NCBI GenBank assembly: GCA_032251435.1
Contig: JAVVEH010000016.1
Location: 1-64,000, forward strand
Reading direction: 5' to 3'
Source of the DNA: JAVVEH01 sp032251435
GTDB taxonomy: Bacteria > Verrucomicrobiota > Lentisphaeria > Oligosphaerales > MVZH01
DNA: 64,000 bases
The translations under genes were made by a program, and so were the position numbers. Positions 36,289 through 43,824 of the stretch are shown here, one piece after another; positions within the stretch are counted from its first letter, which is position 1; each line of letters starts with the position of its first letter. Under the pieces are notes generated by a model that worked only from the letters and a program-made list of their open reading frames with translations, did not search any database and was not told the origin of the DNA.

Positions 36289-36320
36289 AAGTCGGCCGGG
36301 CGCGTTTCGCGCGCCCGGCC
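36283..36320 (-). terminator. Strong hairpin terminator after the second PEP-CTERM gene
   Basis: GGCCGGGCGCG (36294-36304) pairs with CGCGCCCGGCC (36310-36320) over 11 bp with a five-base loop. On the minus strand the stem is followed by GACTTTTTTCCCC, a proper T-run. It lies 36 bases past the stop codon at 36357. Confidence 0.85.
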
Positions 36321-36356
36321 GCATCTTAGCTCAATAACGTCCGCCCGTCCGCCCGG

Positions 36357-39300
36357 CTATTTCCGCCGACGGCGGAAGCAGAAACCCATCAGCCCCAGTC
36401 CGGCGAGGATTGCGGTCGAGGGTTCGGGGATTTTGGCGTAGGTCAGCACCAGATTGTTCGATGTCGCCGACAGCGACCAGGTTCCGCTCCAGACCGGATC
36501 GGACGTGAAGCTGCCTGTGTCAATGCTCCAGTACGAGGCATTGAACCCGGTGATGCCGTCGGTCGTGGTCAGGATGTCCCAGGAACGGTCCTCTTCCACA
36601 AAGTTGGGCACGTCACCCGTGGCATTGCTGGCGGTCAGCGACAGCACGTCGAGAATGTAGCTGCCAGCGGTGTCACCGGTTAGGTCGAGAGTGCCGGCGA
36701 TGGTGATTTGGTCGAAGTCGGTACCAGCGGTAGTCCCGATGAAATCGTTCGTTTCCCACTGATAGGTGAAGGAGTTCCATGTCTGACTTGTGCCATAGGG
36801 TTGAATGCCCGGGCTGTTGCCGGGGGCCAGGATGTCGCTGGTGGAGTCGAGGGTCACTGTGGCTCCGATGCGGCCGGTGCCGCCAATGGTGCCGCCGTTA
36901 TTGGTGATCGCTCCGCCCGTGTAGGCCACGGAGGAATTATAGCGGAAGGTGCCCCCGGAGGCGATGGTCACACCGGAGGTCTGGTTGATGGTGCCGTTCC
37001 CGGAGACCAGCAGCGTGCCGCCGTTGACCGCGGTCGCGCCGGTGTAGGTGTTGTCGGCATCGAGGGTGAGGGTTCCTGCGCCGTCCTTGATGACAGAACC
37101 CGCACCGCTGATGCCGGTGGTCGAGACAGTGGTATCGCCTGCTCCGCCAAAAGTGACGTCCCTAGTGTAAGCAGTGACTACTCCACCCGTGAGATTCAGT
37201 GAGGTTGCGGTATCCGAGTTGATGCGGGCGCCGCTCGCACCGATAGTGATCGGGCCACCATAAGTGTTACTGCCCGAGTAGTTGCGCAGGGCACCGCCGT
37301 TGGAGACGCCAACTCCGTTGAGCGAGAGGGCTTTCGTCGCGCCCACCGTGATGTCGTTGCTCAACTCGAGAGCGGCCCCAGCATTGACAGTCACCGTGCC
37401 CGTTCCCAACGCCGACTCATGAGCCATGCGAGTGGCACCCTCAAGCAAGTAGGTAGCGCCGTTGTAGGTGGTTCTCGCCTTGTTCATGATCAGCGTGCCT
37501 GCACCTGTCTTGACGAAATTGGAACTCCCGTTGGCAATCGCGACATCGAGCGTGAGAGTTCCCTGGTAAACGTTGATGCCCAAACTTTGGCCATTGCCAT
37601 TTGTGGGTGACAGCAGTCCTGTGGTGCCGGTGATCGTGTAGTTATTGTTCGCGCCACCCGCATAGAGAAGCACGCCCCCGCCGTTGCCGCCGTTGTAGTT
37701 CGCCATGACCAAATTATTGGACCCGAGATTCAGTGTCTGGTCATCCTCCGTATTCTCAATGCGCAGGGTATTCATCGCTTGGGTCGCGCTAACAGAGCCG
37801 GCTCCCAGCAATTGGTAGTTTGTGGTGCTGACAGATCCGCTCGAAACGAAATCGGTGTATCCGTTGTATGCGGTAATCAGGCCGTCCGCCGCGTTGGTGC
37901 TGTTGATCGCCAGATGGGAACCCACGGTCGCCCAGCCGCCGAGAATACCTGTGGTGGCGTTGTTCAGGGTATCCGTTGTGGCAATACCCCCCGCAGAAAG
38001 AGAGAGCGCATTCCGGTTGTTGAAGCCGGTGATTGCATTCAAATCAATCACAGCCGTGCCGGAACTGCGGGTGATGGAATTGGCATAATAGAGTGACATC
38101 ACCGTGTTATTGACCACTTCACCGTGGGATCCGCCGCTGACCTCGATCGTGCTACCGGAAAGATTGAGCGCCGCTCCATTCGCGAGCTTGGAGTCGTTGT
38201 TTGTTGAATAGTCGAGAACCAGAGTGCCGCCGCCGCTGACCGTGGTGGCGCCGGTAAAGGTGTTGTTCTGGTTGAGCACCAAGGTGCCTGCGCCGGACTT
38301 GATCAGTCCACCCGTGCCCTGGTTGAGCACCTGGTCGGCGGTGAAGGTGTTGCCAGCGGCCTGGATATCGAAGCCCACCGTCTTGTTGGAGTTGAGGGTG
38401 GCCGCATGACCCAGCCCGGAAAGCTGCGTCAGCGTCGTGCCCCTGATCTGGAGCGTGCCGCCGTCAAAGACGATGGCACCGCCGACGCCGGCGTTGGCGG
38501 AGGTCTCGATGCTCACGGTGCCGGCGGAGATGGTGGTGGCGCCGTCGTAGGTGTTGGCAGCCGTAAGGAGCAAGGTGCCGGCACCGCTCTTGTTGATCCC
38601 GGCGGCGAGGGTATCGTTGGAATTGCGGATGACACCGGGGAGGTGGACCGTTTTGTTGTCCACCTTAATGTTGCGCGTTGCACCGTTGAGGTCGATTTTG
38701 TTGGAGATCGTCAGGTCGGAGTCGGTGGTGTCGTTCCCTGCAATGGCGGTACTGAACCTAGTCGAGTTGAGCTCAAGGGTCGCCTGGTTGAAGGAGGCGC
38801 TGCCCCAGACAATCTCCTGTGATGCATCGTTGTTGACCGTGACCACCCGGTCGGCTCCCACAGCACTGAAACCGCTGGCGCCGCCGGTGATCTGGAATTG
38901 GTCACTGCCCGTGCCGAGATTGCGCATGAAGTCACCGGCGGCCAGTTCGATCACGCCACCATTGAGGGTCAGCGCACTGGTGCCGCCCGTGGCGCCGATA
39001 CCTCCCGGCAGGGCGTTGGCGTGACTTAGCCGCAGGATGCCGCCAGTCACCTCGGTCGTGCCGGTGTAGCTGTTGCTGGCCTGGAAGTCGATCCTGCTGG
39101 TGCCACTCTTTAAAATGCCGTTGCCCCCAGCCGCCCCGGAAATGCTCCCAGTGAAATGAAATCCGGCGTTGGTGCCTGTGTTAACGCTCGTGGTCGTGAT
39201 CGTGGTCGTGCCCGCGTTGAGCACGAGGCTGGGCAGCTTGAAGAAGATCGAACGTTGGTCGAAGGAATGTTTCTTGGAGTTGAGATTGATCGTTGACGTC

Positions 39301-39668
39301 GTGCCGTCACCGATGGTCCAGGTGGAGGCGGGATCGAAAAGGATGGTGAAGCCGTTGGCGTTGTTTTGCGCATATCCGTTCAAGGTCAGCGTGTTCATCG
39401 AGAGCGTCGTCGGCACGCTTGTGATGGTCTGAGTGCCATTCGTTGTGAATTGGGTGGTTATGTCGGCAAAGAACATGAGTTCATTGCTCGAGCCAGACAC
39501 GAATTGGCCGTTGGTGTCCCAGTTGGTGCCATCGGTCCAAGGCTGGTCGCCCGTTGCTTTTTCAATCCAAGTGTAGGTTGCCGCTTTTGCGCCCAACACG
39601 CCAGTGAAAAGGGCGGCAATCATAAGGGTGATAGTGGCAAGGCTCTTGCTGAAGGTGCTTGGGCTCAT
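36357..39668 (-). CDS. PEP-CTERM protein with autotransporter-associated beta-strand repeats
   Basis: Predicted 1,103-residue exported protein. The signal peptide is MSPSTFSKSLATITLMIAALFTGVLGAKA, with AAGGAGA five bases before the ATG at 39666-39668. The body is a long beta-helix-like array of the autotransporter-associated repeat, each unit near the pattern GAGTLxLNxxNTFTGATTVxGGTLxL (for example around GTLLLTAANTYDGATTISAGTV and GTLTLDADNTYTGATAVNGGTLLVSG). The C-terminus IPEPSTAILAGLGLMGFCFRRRRK is an exosortase sorting signal; its PEPSTAILAGLGL is identical to that of the paralogue at 34208. There is no autotransporter barrel. An upstream in-frame ATG (39732-39734) with AAAGGAGACA would add 22 residues. 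Likely a surface or biofilm-matrix protein. Confidence 0.9.
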   Translation of the reverse strand: MSPSTFSKSLATITLMIAALFTGVLGAKAATYTWIEKATGDQPWTDGTNWDTNGQFVSGSSNELMFFADITTQFTTNGTQTITSVPTTLSMNTLTLNGYAQNNANGFTILFDPASTWTIGDGTTSTINLNSKKHSFDQRSIFFKLPSLVLNAGTTTITTTSVNTGTNAGFHFTGSISGAAGGNGILKSGTSRIDFQASNSYTGTTEVTGGILRLSHANALPGGIGATGGTSALTLNGGVIELAAGDFMRNLGTGSDQFQITGGASGFSAVGADRVVTVNNDASQEIVWGSASFNQATLELNSTRFSTAIAGNDTTDSDLTISNKIDLNGATRNIKVDNKTVHLPGVIRNSNDTLAAGINKSGAGTLLLTAANTYDGATTISAGTVSIETSANAGVGGAIVFDGGTLQIRGTTLTQLSGLGHAATLNSNKTVGFDIQAAGNTFTADQVLNQGTGGLIKSGAGTLVLNQNNTFTGATTVSGGGTLVLDYSTNNDSKLANGAALNLSGSTIEVSGGSHGEVVNNTVMSLYYANSITRSSGTAVIDLNAITGFNNRNALSLSAGGIATTDTLNNATTGILGGWATVGSHLAINSTNAADGLITAYNGYTDFVSSGSVSTTNYQLLGAGSVSATQAMNTLRIENTEDDQTLNLGSNNLVMANYNGGNGGGVLLYAGGANNNYTITGTTGLLSPTNGNGQSLGINVYQGTLTLDVAIANGSSNFVKTGAGTLIMNKARTTYNGATYLLEGATRMAHESALGTGTVTVNAGAALELSNDITVGATKALSLNGVGVSNGGALRNYSGSNTYGGPITIGASGARINSDTATSLNLTGGVVTAYTRDVTFGGAGDTTVSTTGISGAGSVIKDGAGTLTLDADNTYTGATAVNGGTLLVSGNGTINQTSGVTIASGGTFRYNSSVAYTGGAITNNGGTIGGTGRIGATVTLDSTSDILAPGNSPGIQPYGTSQTWNSFTYQWETNDFIGTTAGTDFDQITIAGTLDLTGDTAGSYILDVLSLTASNATGDVPNFVEEDRSWDILTTTDGITGFNASYWSIDTGSFTSDPVWSGTWSLSATSNNLVLTYAKIPEPSTAILAGLGLMGFCFRRRRK

Positions 39669-39734
39669 GATGGTCTCCTTTCTTGCTGGTCCGTTGCTGA
39701 TCTCTGACTTCTGATTTCTGATGTGCTGACTCAT

Positions 39735-39888
39735 CGTCTGTCTCCTTTGGCTGTGGATCCTGCTGCGTTTTGTGTTCAGGTCCTGGGTTGTATCGGTTTC
39801 AAATCGTCTGAAGCAAACTATCCTGAAAGAAATTGAATTCAACTATGGGACTGTTCCAAAGATGTCACAGATTTGTGTCAGACTTGGG
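39735..39888 (-). promoter_or_regulatory. Promoter/operator region of the second PEP-CTERM gene
   Basis: Carries the same ordered blocks as the region at 35687-35834, including TGTCACAGATTTGTGTCAGA from 39863 and TCCTGGGTTGTATCG near 39781. Sequence between the blocks differs, so the blocks appear to be under selection or the duplication is old. Confidence 0.55.
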
Positions 39889-39897
39889 GCGTAGAGG

Positions 39898-40234
39898 GGA
39901 GAGGGGGGGGGATTGTCGGTGTACCGACTTCAGTCGGCTCTTTATTGGGCGGGCAGCCGCCCGCCATTCCGGCTAAAGCCGGTACACCAACGGAAGAGCG
40001 AATCTGCGAGGGCGCGGCCCCCGATCCGAATCCCACAGACGCGGGAAAACTGAGGGCTTGGCAGGGATTTATGAATGCAGGGATATGAAGAAAATCGAAC
40101 GTCCAACGTCCAACATTGAATTAATTATTGCCCTGAGCACTGATTAATGATTTACTGATTATTGACCTAGTTTCAAGAGAGCCGGCTGACCTGTCCCGCT
40201 CATGCGGTCGTTGTTGAACGGCTTTCAGGCTGAA
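39898..40234. repeat. Palindromic repeats upstream of the second PEP-CTERM gene
   Basis: About 75 bases from 39898 are nearly identical to 35865-35935 (homopurine tract, GGTGTACCGACTTCAGTCGG, GGGCGGGCAGCCGCCCGCC), followed by a partner half repeat GGCTAAAGCCGGTACACC near 39970. A partial copy, GAGCCGGCTGACCTG, is at 40179. Nothing in the rest of this stretch looks coding. Confidence 0.65.
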
Positions 40235-41461
40235 TCAAATCAACCACCAGGGGATAGCCCACACGTCTTCGCGCATACGGGTTGCCCTCTCGACGGCACA
40301 AACGAGCAGTCCCGGCATGACATGTTCTCTCGGGAAACAGTCCCTGAATGAGGCGAACCCACGGCAATCCCCGATCCCGGGATTGCTTTTGCACTTGATT
40401 TCAATCGGGTACAGCTTGCCATTGAACTCAAGAATCAGGTCGACCTCGGCCCCCGCATATGTCCTGAAGTGATAAAGGCTGGGTCTTGCAGGCCAGTTCT
40501 GAAAGCTTTTCAGTATCTCAAGGATAACATAGGATTCGAACAGCCGACCCTGCATCGGATGGCCGGCAATGGCTTCAGGGGCACTGATGCGTTGGAGGTA
40601 ACATGCAAACCCTGTATCCATAAATACTCCCTTTCCCTTTCTCAATATGCGTTTCAGTGGATTGCGGGTGTATGCGGGAATGGTCAACCACTGATAGGTC
40701 GACTCCGCAATCTCGGTCCATGCAACGGCAGTCTTTCGATCAACCCCGAGTTCCCGGCCGAGTTGATTCTGATTGACCTCCTGTGCCGTATGCGCTGCAA
40801 GAAGCCGGATGAATGCGCCAAATGTCTGCAAGTTGCCTATGTCCGCGACCTTGCGCACGTCCCGCTCGATGTAGGTTTGCATGTATGAATCAAAGAAGGA
40901 AAACAGCATATCATCAGGAAAGGTTAACAACCTGGGATATCCCCCCCTGAATACTGCATCAAAGGCAGGAACGGAATCCTCCGACATGGCAAGATCTTCC
41001 GGCAGGGAACCATCGTGGAGCCAATCTTTTAGGATACCGTTCTGTGTGCTGGAGTGAATCTCGCGCCGTGACATGGGCAGAAGATTCAGAATGCCGACTC
41101 TTCCCGCCAATGATTCGGACACATCCTTCAACACAGTCAGGTTCTGAGAGCCGCTGATCACATAATGTCCGGTGCCCCCGATTTTGTCCACGCGCCGCTT
41201 GATCGCGGAGAGAAGTTCGGGCGCATATTGCACCTCGTCCAGGAACAGCGGGGGTGGATTATTCTGAAGAAAAAGGTCGGGATCCGACCGAGCCTGACCG
41301 ATATCCTGAACCGGGTCAAAGGTAATTGACTTGAACCGGTCACCAAGAATCGTTTCCACCAACGTGGTCTTGCCAACTTGGCGCGCACCCAATACGGCGA
41401 CGACAGGGAAGAACTCTAGGAATTGCTCCAGACGACTTTCAGCTAAACGAGAATGATACAT
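40235..41461 (-). CDS. AAA family ATPase with DUF4143 domain
   Basis: Predicted 408-residue protein. The P-loop GARQVGKTT is at residues 25-33, Walker B PPLFLDEVQ has Asp75/Glu76, and the arginine-sensor region SGSQNL and the link TYIERDVRKVADIG lead into the DUF4143 half, which ends with a nuclease-like EVDLILEFNGKLYPIEIKCKS segment. Such proteins are common, often present in many copies, and their role is not settled; toxin-like, mobile or defence roles have been suggested. ATG at 41459-41461 has AAAGG upstream. It stands alone between repeat regions and is intact, unlike the related remnant at 33326. Confidence 0.9.
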   Translation of the reverse strand: MYHSRLAESRLEQFLEFFPVVAVLGARQVGKTTLVETILGDRFKSITFDPVQDIGQARSDPDLFLQNNPPPLFLDEVQYAPELLSAIKRRVDKIGGTGHYVISGSQNLTVLKDVSESLAGRVGILNLLPMSRREIHSSTQNGILKDWLHDGSLPEDLAMSEDSVPAFDAVFRGGYPRLLTFPDDMLFSFFDSYMQTYIERDVRKVADIGNLQTFGAFIRLLAAHTAQEVNQNQLGRELGVDRKTAVAWTEIAESTYQWLTIPAYTRNPLKRILRKGKGVFMDTGFACYLQRISAPEAIAGHPMQGRLFESYVILEILKSFQNWPARPSLYHFRTYAGAEVDLILEFNGKLYPIEIKCKSNPGIGDCRGFASFRDCFPREHVMPGLLVCAVERATRMREDVWAIPWWLI

Positions 41462-41547
41462 TTTTAACCTTTATTTATGGGAGCGGAACCCCCATAAGTA
41501 TATATGTGAAGCCTCCGATTGCAAGATGGAACATCATGTTTTTCCGG

Positions 41548-41612
41548 GAAGAGCCGGCTTTAGTCGGAGTTTTTCCCGTTGGTGTACCGACTTGAGTCGG
41601 AATCTTTCCCGC
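41548..41612. repeat. Two inverted dispersed palindromic repeats
   Basis: GAGCCGGCTTTAGTCGGAG at 41551 and GTTGGTGTACCGACTTGAGT at 41578 belong to the window-wide family. They lie just upstream of the ATPase gene, within an 822-base gap (41462-42283) that otherwise holds only the transposase remnant and more palindromes. Confidence 0.75.
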
Positions 41613-41700
41613 CTTCCACCGGGAGGACGAATAAAAAAACGCGGAACCACTTGCATTCCCCACCGTAACACAATATTATATTAGCATATAGGATTGTGCA

Positions 41701-42164
41701 ATGATGTTTTCTCGCAACATGTACTACTGGCGACGACTTTCACCGGAAGAACGGGCGGATGTGCTGAAGCGTAGAAAAGCTCACACGGAGTTCCTATCGC
41801 CCCTTCAGGGCTCGGATATGGTCATGCACTAACCCAGGGCAAGCCCTGGGCTATTACCTGTCGGGGCGTTGCCCCTGAAAAAGGTACCTGAGTAGTTACC
41901 TCGCACTTTGTCTCGCACTTCGTCGATTTGGAGGTAGGTGGAGGTAGGTGCGAGACAAGGGTCGTCCAATCAGCCCATGGGATGGCTCTGTAAAAGTTAT
42001 TGTTGAACAACCCTGTAAAGCATGGCTGGGTGAAGAAGTGGCAGGACTGCCCTTTCTCCGGGGTGCATGAGTATCTCGCGGCATATTCACGGCAGGAAGT
42101 GCTGCGCAGATGGCAGGAGTACGACATTTCGGACATGGGCCGGGGTTGGGATCTCGAAGCGTGA
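41701..42164 (+). pseudogene. Remnant of a REP-associated tyrosine transposase (RayT/TnpA_REP type)
   Basis: Two pieces in the right order survive. The first (41701-41832) reads MYYWRRLSPEERADVLKRRKA after an ATG, like the N-terminus of this Y1 transposase family. The second (42006-42164) reads NNPVKHGWVKKWQDCPFSG ... QEVLRRWQEYDISDMGRGWD and a stop, the typical C-terminus. The catalytic middle with the HUH and Tyr residues is gone, replaced by palindromes (CCCAGGGCAAGCCCTGGG at 41833; GGGGCGTTGCCCC at 41863). These enzymes move or maintain REP palindromes, so the remnant may explain the dispersed repeats. Confidence 0.78.
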
Positions 42165-42173
42165 AATCCCCCC

Positions 42174-42195
42174 GTTGGTACACCAACGGGGAGGG
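42174..42195. repeat. Near-perfect palindrome after the transposase remnant
   Basis: CCCCGTTGGT and ACCAACGGGG face each other across two bases, ten bases beyond the transposase remnant. The arms are the outer part of the dispersed repeat family (CCCGTTGGTGTACC), which links the family physically to the transposase remnant. Confidence 0.65.
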
Positions 42196-42283
42196 GCATG
42201 AGGAGCAGGGTGATGATTCAGCTGGCCATTGCGCGGCCAAAGGCAGTGCCTGATGATCCAACCCCGCAGCACCCAGTTGTCCA

Positions 42284-43561
42284 TCACTCTTTTCCCGACA
42301 GGACTTCCCAGGCCAGCCGGTGCTGTATGCCATTTCGGGTCCCAAACGGGGCATCGTCAAGGCTGATGACCAGCTTCGGATAGTTGTCGCGAATCATTTC
42401 AAGACTGCGGTATTCACGCTCGATGACAGCCTCGTCCGCCAGCAGATAGCAGATCTGGGCATAGATGCGGTTGCCGTCCCTCTCCAGCACAAAATCGACC
42501 TCCAGATCGCGGTAGCGGCCGACATGCACCGTATAGCCCTGTGATTTCCAGTGCAGATAGAAGCAGTTTTCCAGTCGGCGCGAAAGCCCGGGGTCGTAGT
42601 CCGGGGCCAGATATTGACGAAAAGCCAGGTCGTTGACAAAGTATTTTCGGGTCCCGGCGAGGATTTCCTTGCCCCGGATGTCGTAGCGGTTGCACTCATG
42701 GACCAGCAAGGCTTTCTGGAGATGGTCGAGATAGCGGGACAACGTCTCAAAGTTGGTCCCGGCACCTCGGCTATTAAGATGATTGACCACTTTATTGATG
42801 GAGAAATAGCTGCCGATGTTGGCACAGAGAAACTGGAACAGCTGTTCCAGCAGGCCGACATCCTGCACACCGAACTTGCGGACGATATCGTTCAGCAGGA
42901 CAGAATCCCGCAGGGCCATGACATAGTGCCGCCGGGCTTCATCGGTTTCAAGATTGATCAGTTCGGGAAGTCCTCCGCGGCGAAGATAAGTCAGCAAGCC
43001 GGCTTTGTCCGGCGCAATCTCATAGGCCGTGCAGAACTCGGCAAAGGAAAGTGAAAAAATCGCTATCGGGATGTGTCGGCCACTGAGGTAGGTCCCCAGT
43101 TCCGATGACAGCATGTGCGAGTTCGAACCGGTGACATACAGTTCAAATTCGGGCTGGGTTTCCTGCGCATAGGAAGCCGCCAGTTTTTCCCAGCCGGCAA
43201 TTTCCTGAACTTCGTCAAGCAGAAGATAAACCTTTCCGGGGGTTGCCACCCGCTCGAGGTAAAAGCGAATCAGACCATCCAACTGACGATGGTCGGTCAA
43301 GTCGGAAAAATCAATGTGCTCTTTGTCCAGATAAAAGATATTGCATGGGGCAACGCCTTGATGCAGCAGGCGCTGAACAAACTGTCGAAGAATGTAGTTC
43401 TTGCCCGTCCGGCGCTGACCAACCAGTACTTTGATCAGACGGTTCCCCGAGAAGGATGATATCCGGTCCACATAAATGGGGCGCGGGATACCGGCGCGAA
43501 CTGGCTGCCCTTGCCAATAGTTGTGCTCTTCGAGCTTGGAAAAGTATTCTTGTGGTTTCAT
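42284..43561 (-). CDS. AAA family ATPase with DUF4143 domain, altered P-loop
   Basis: Predicted 425-residue protein of the second DUF4143 subtype (start KLEEHNYWQGQPVRAGIPRPIYVDRI). The Walker A motif reads GQRRTGKNY: the usual Ser/Thr after Lys54 is Asn55, which should weaken Mg-ATP binding. Walker B is LLLDEVQE, and the sensor segment is VTGSNSHML. The C-terminal half shows SKYLDHL-type DUF4143 patterns (ETLSRYLDHLQKALLV, KYFVNDLAFRQYL) and a nuclease-like EVDFVLERDG. Start set at ATG 43559-43561; a GTG at 43570 would add three residues. Neither has a good ribosome binding site. Role unknown. Confidence 0.87.
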   Translation of the reverse strand: MKPQEYFSKLEEHNYWQGQPVRAGIPRPIYVDRISSFSGNRLIKVLVGQRRTGKNYILRQFVQRLLHQGVAPCNIFYLDKEHIDFSDLTDHRQLDGLIRFYLERVATPGKVYLLLDEVQEIAGWEKLAASYAQETQPEFELYVTGSNSHMLSSELGTYLSGRHIPIAIFSLSFAEFCTAYEIAPDKAGLLTYLRRGGLPELINLETDEARRHYVMALRDSVLLNDIVRKFGVQDVGLLEQLFQFLCANIGSYFSINKVVNHLNSRGAGTNFETLSRYLDHLQKALLVHECNRYDIRGKEILAGTRKYFVNDLAFRQYLAPDYDPGLSRRLENCFYLHWKSQGYTVHVGRYRDLEVDFVLERDGNRIYAQICYLLADEAVIEREYRSLEMIRDNYPKLVISLDDAPFGTRNGIQHRLAWEVLSGKE

Positions 43562-43824
43562 CGCTAACACTGATATTTTTTCATATTTATCTTAAAATAT
43601 ATACTTAATCATGTGATTTTTCAAGTATATATGAAAAATATTTTTCCCATGCGCAACAAGTCGGGACTGACAGGTAATGGTCCGGGAACATTTGATCGTG
43701 GTCAGGAATCTTTGTCACATGTTTGATTCAATCTGCTGGCTGTCAGACTTTCGTGTGTAGTTGCAGGCAGGAGTTCGTGTGTATATATTAGGCTCACTAA
43801 GACTCAGCCGGCAAGTAGGTAACC

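Noticed and set aside
35612..36356. Plus-strand frames of 111-136 residues in the PEP-CTERM gap
   Set aside because: They translate repeat sequence (for example the GTCGGTACACC palindromes) and have no start signals.
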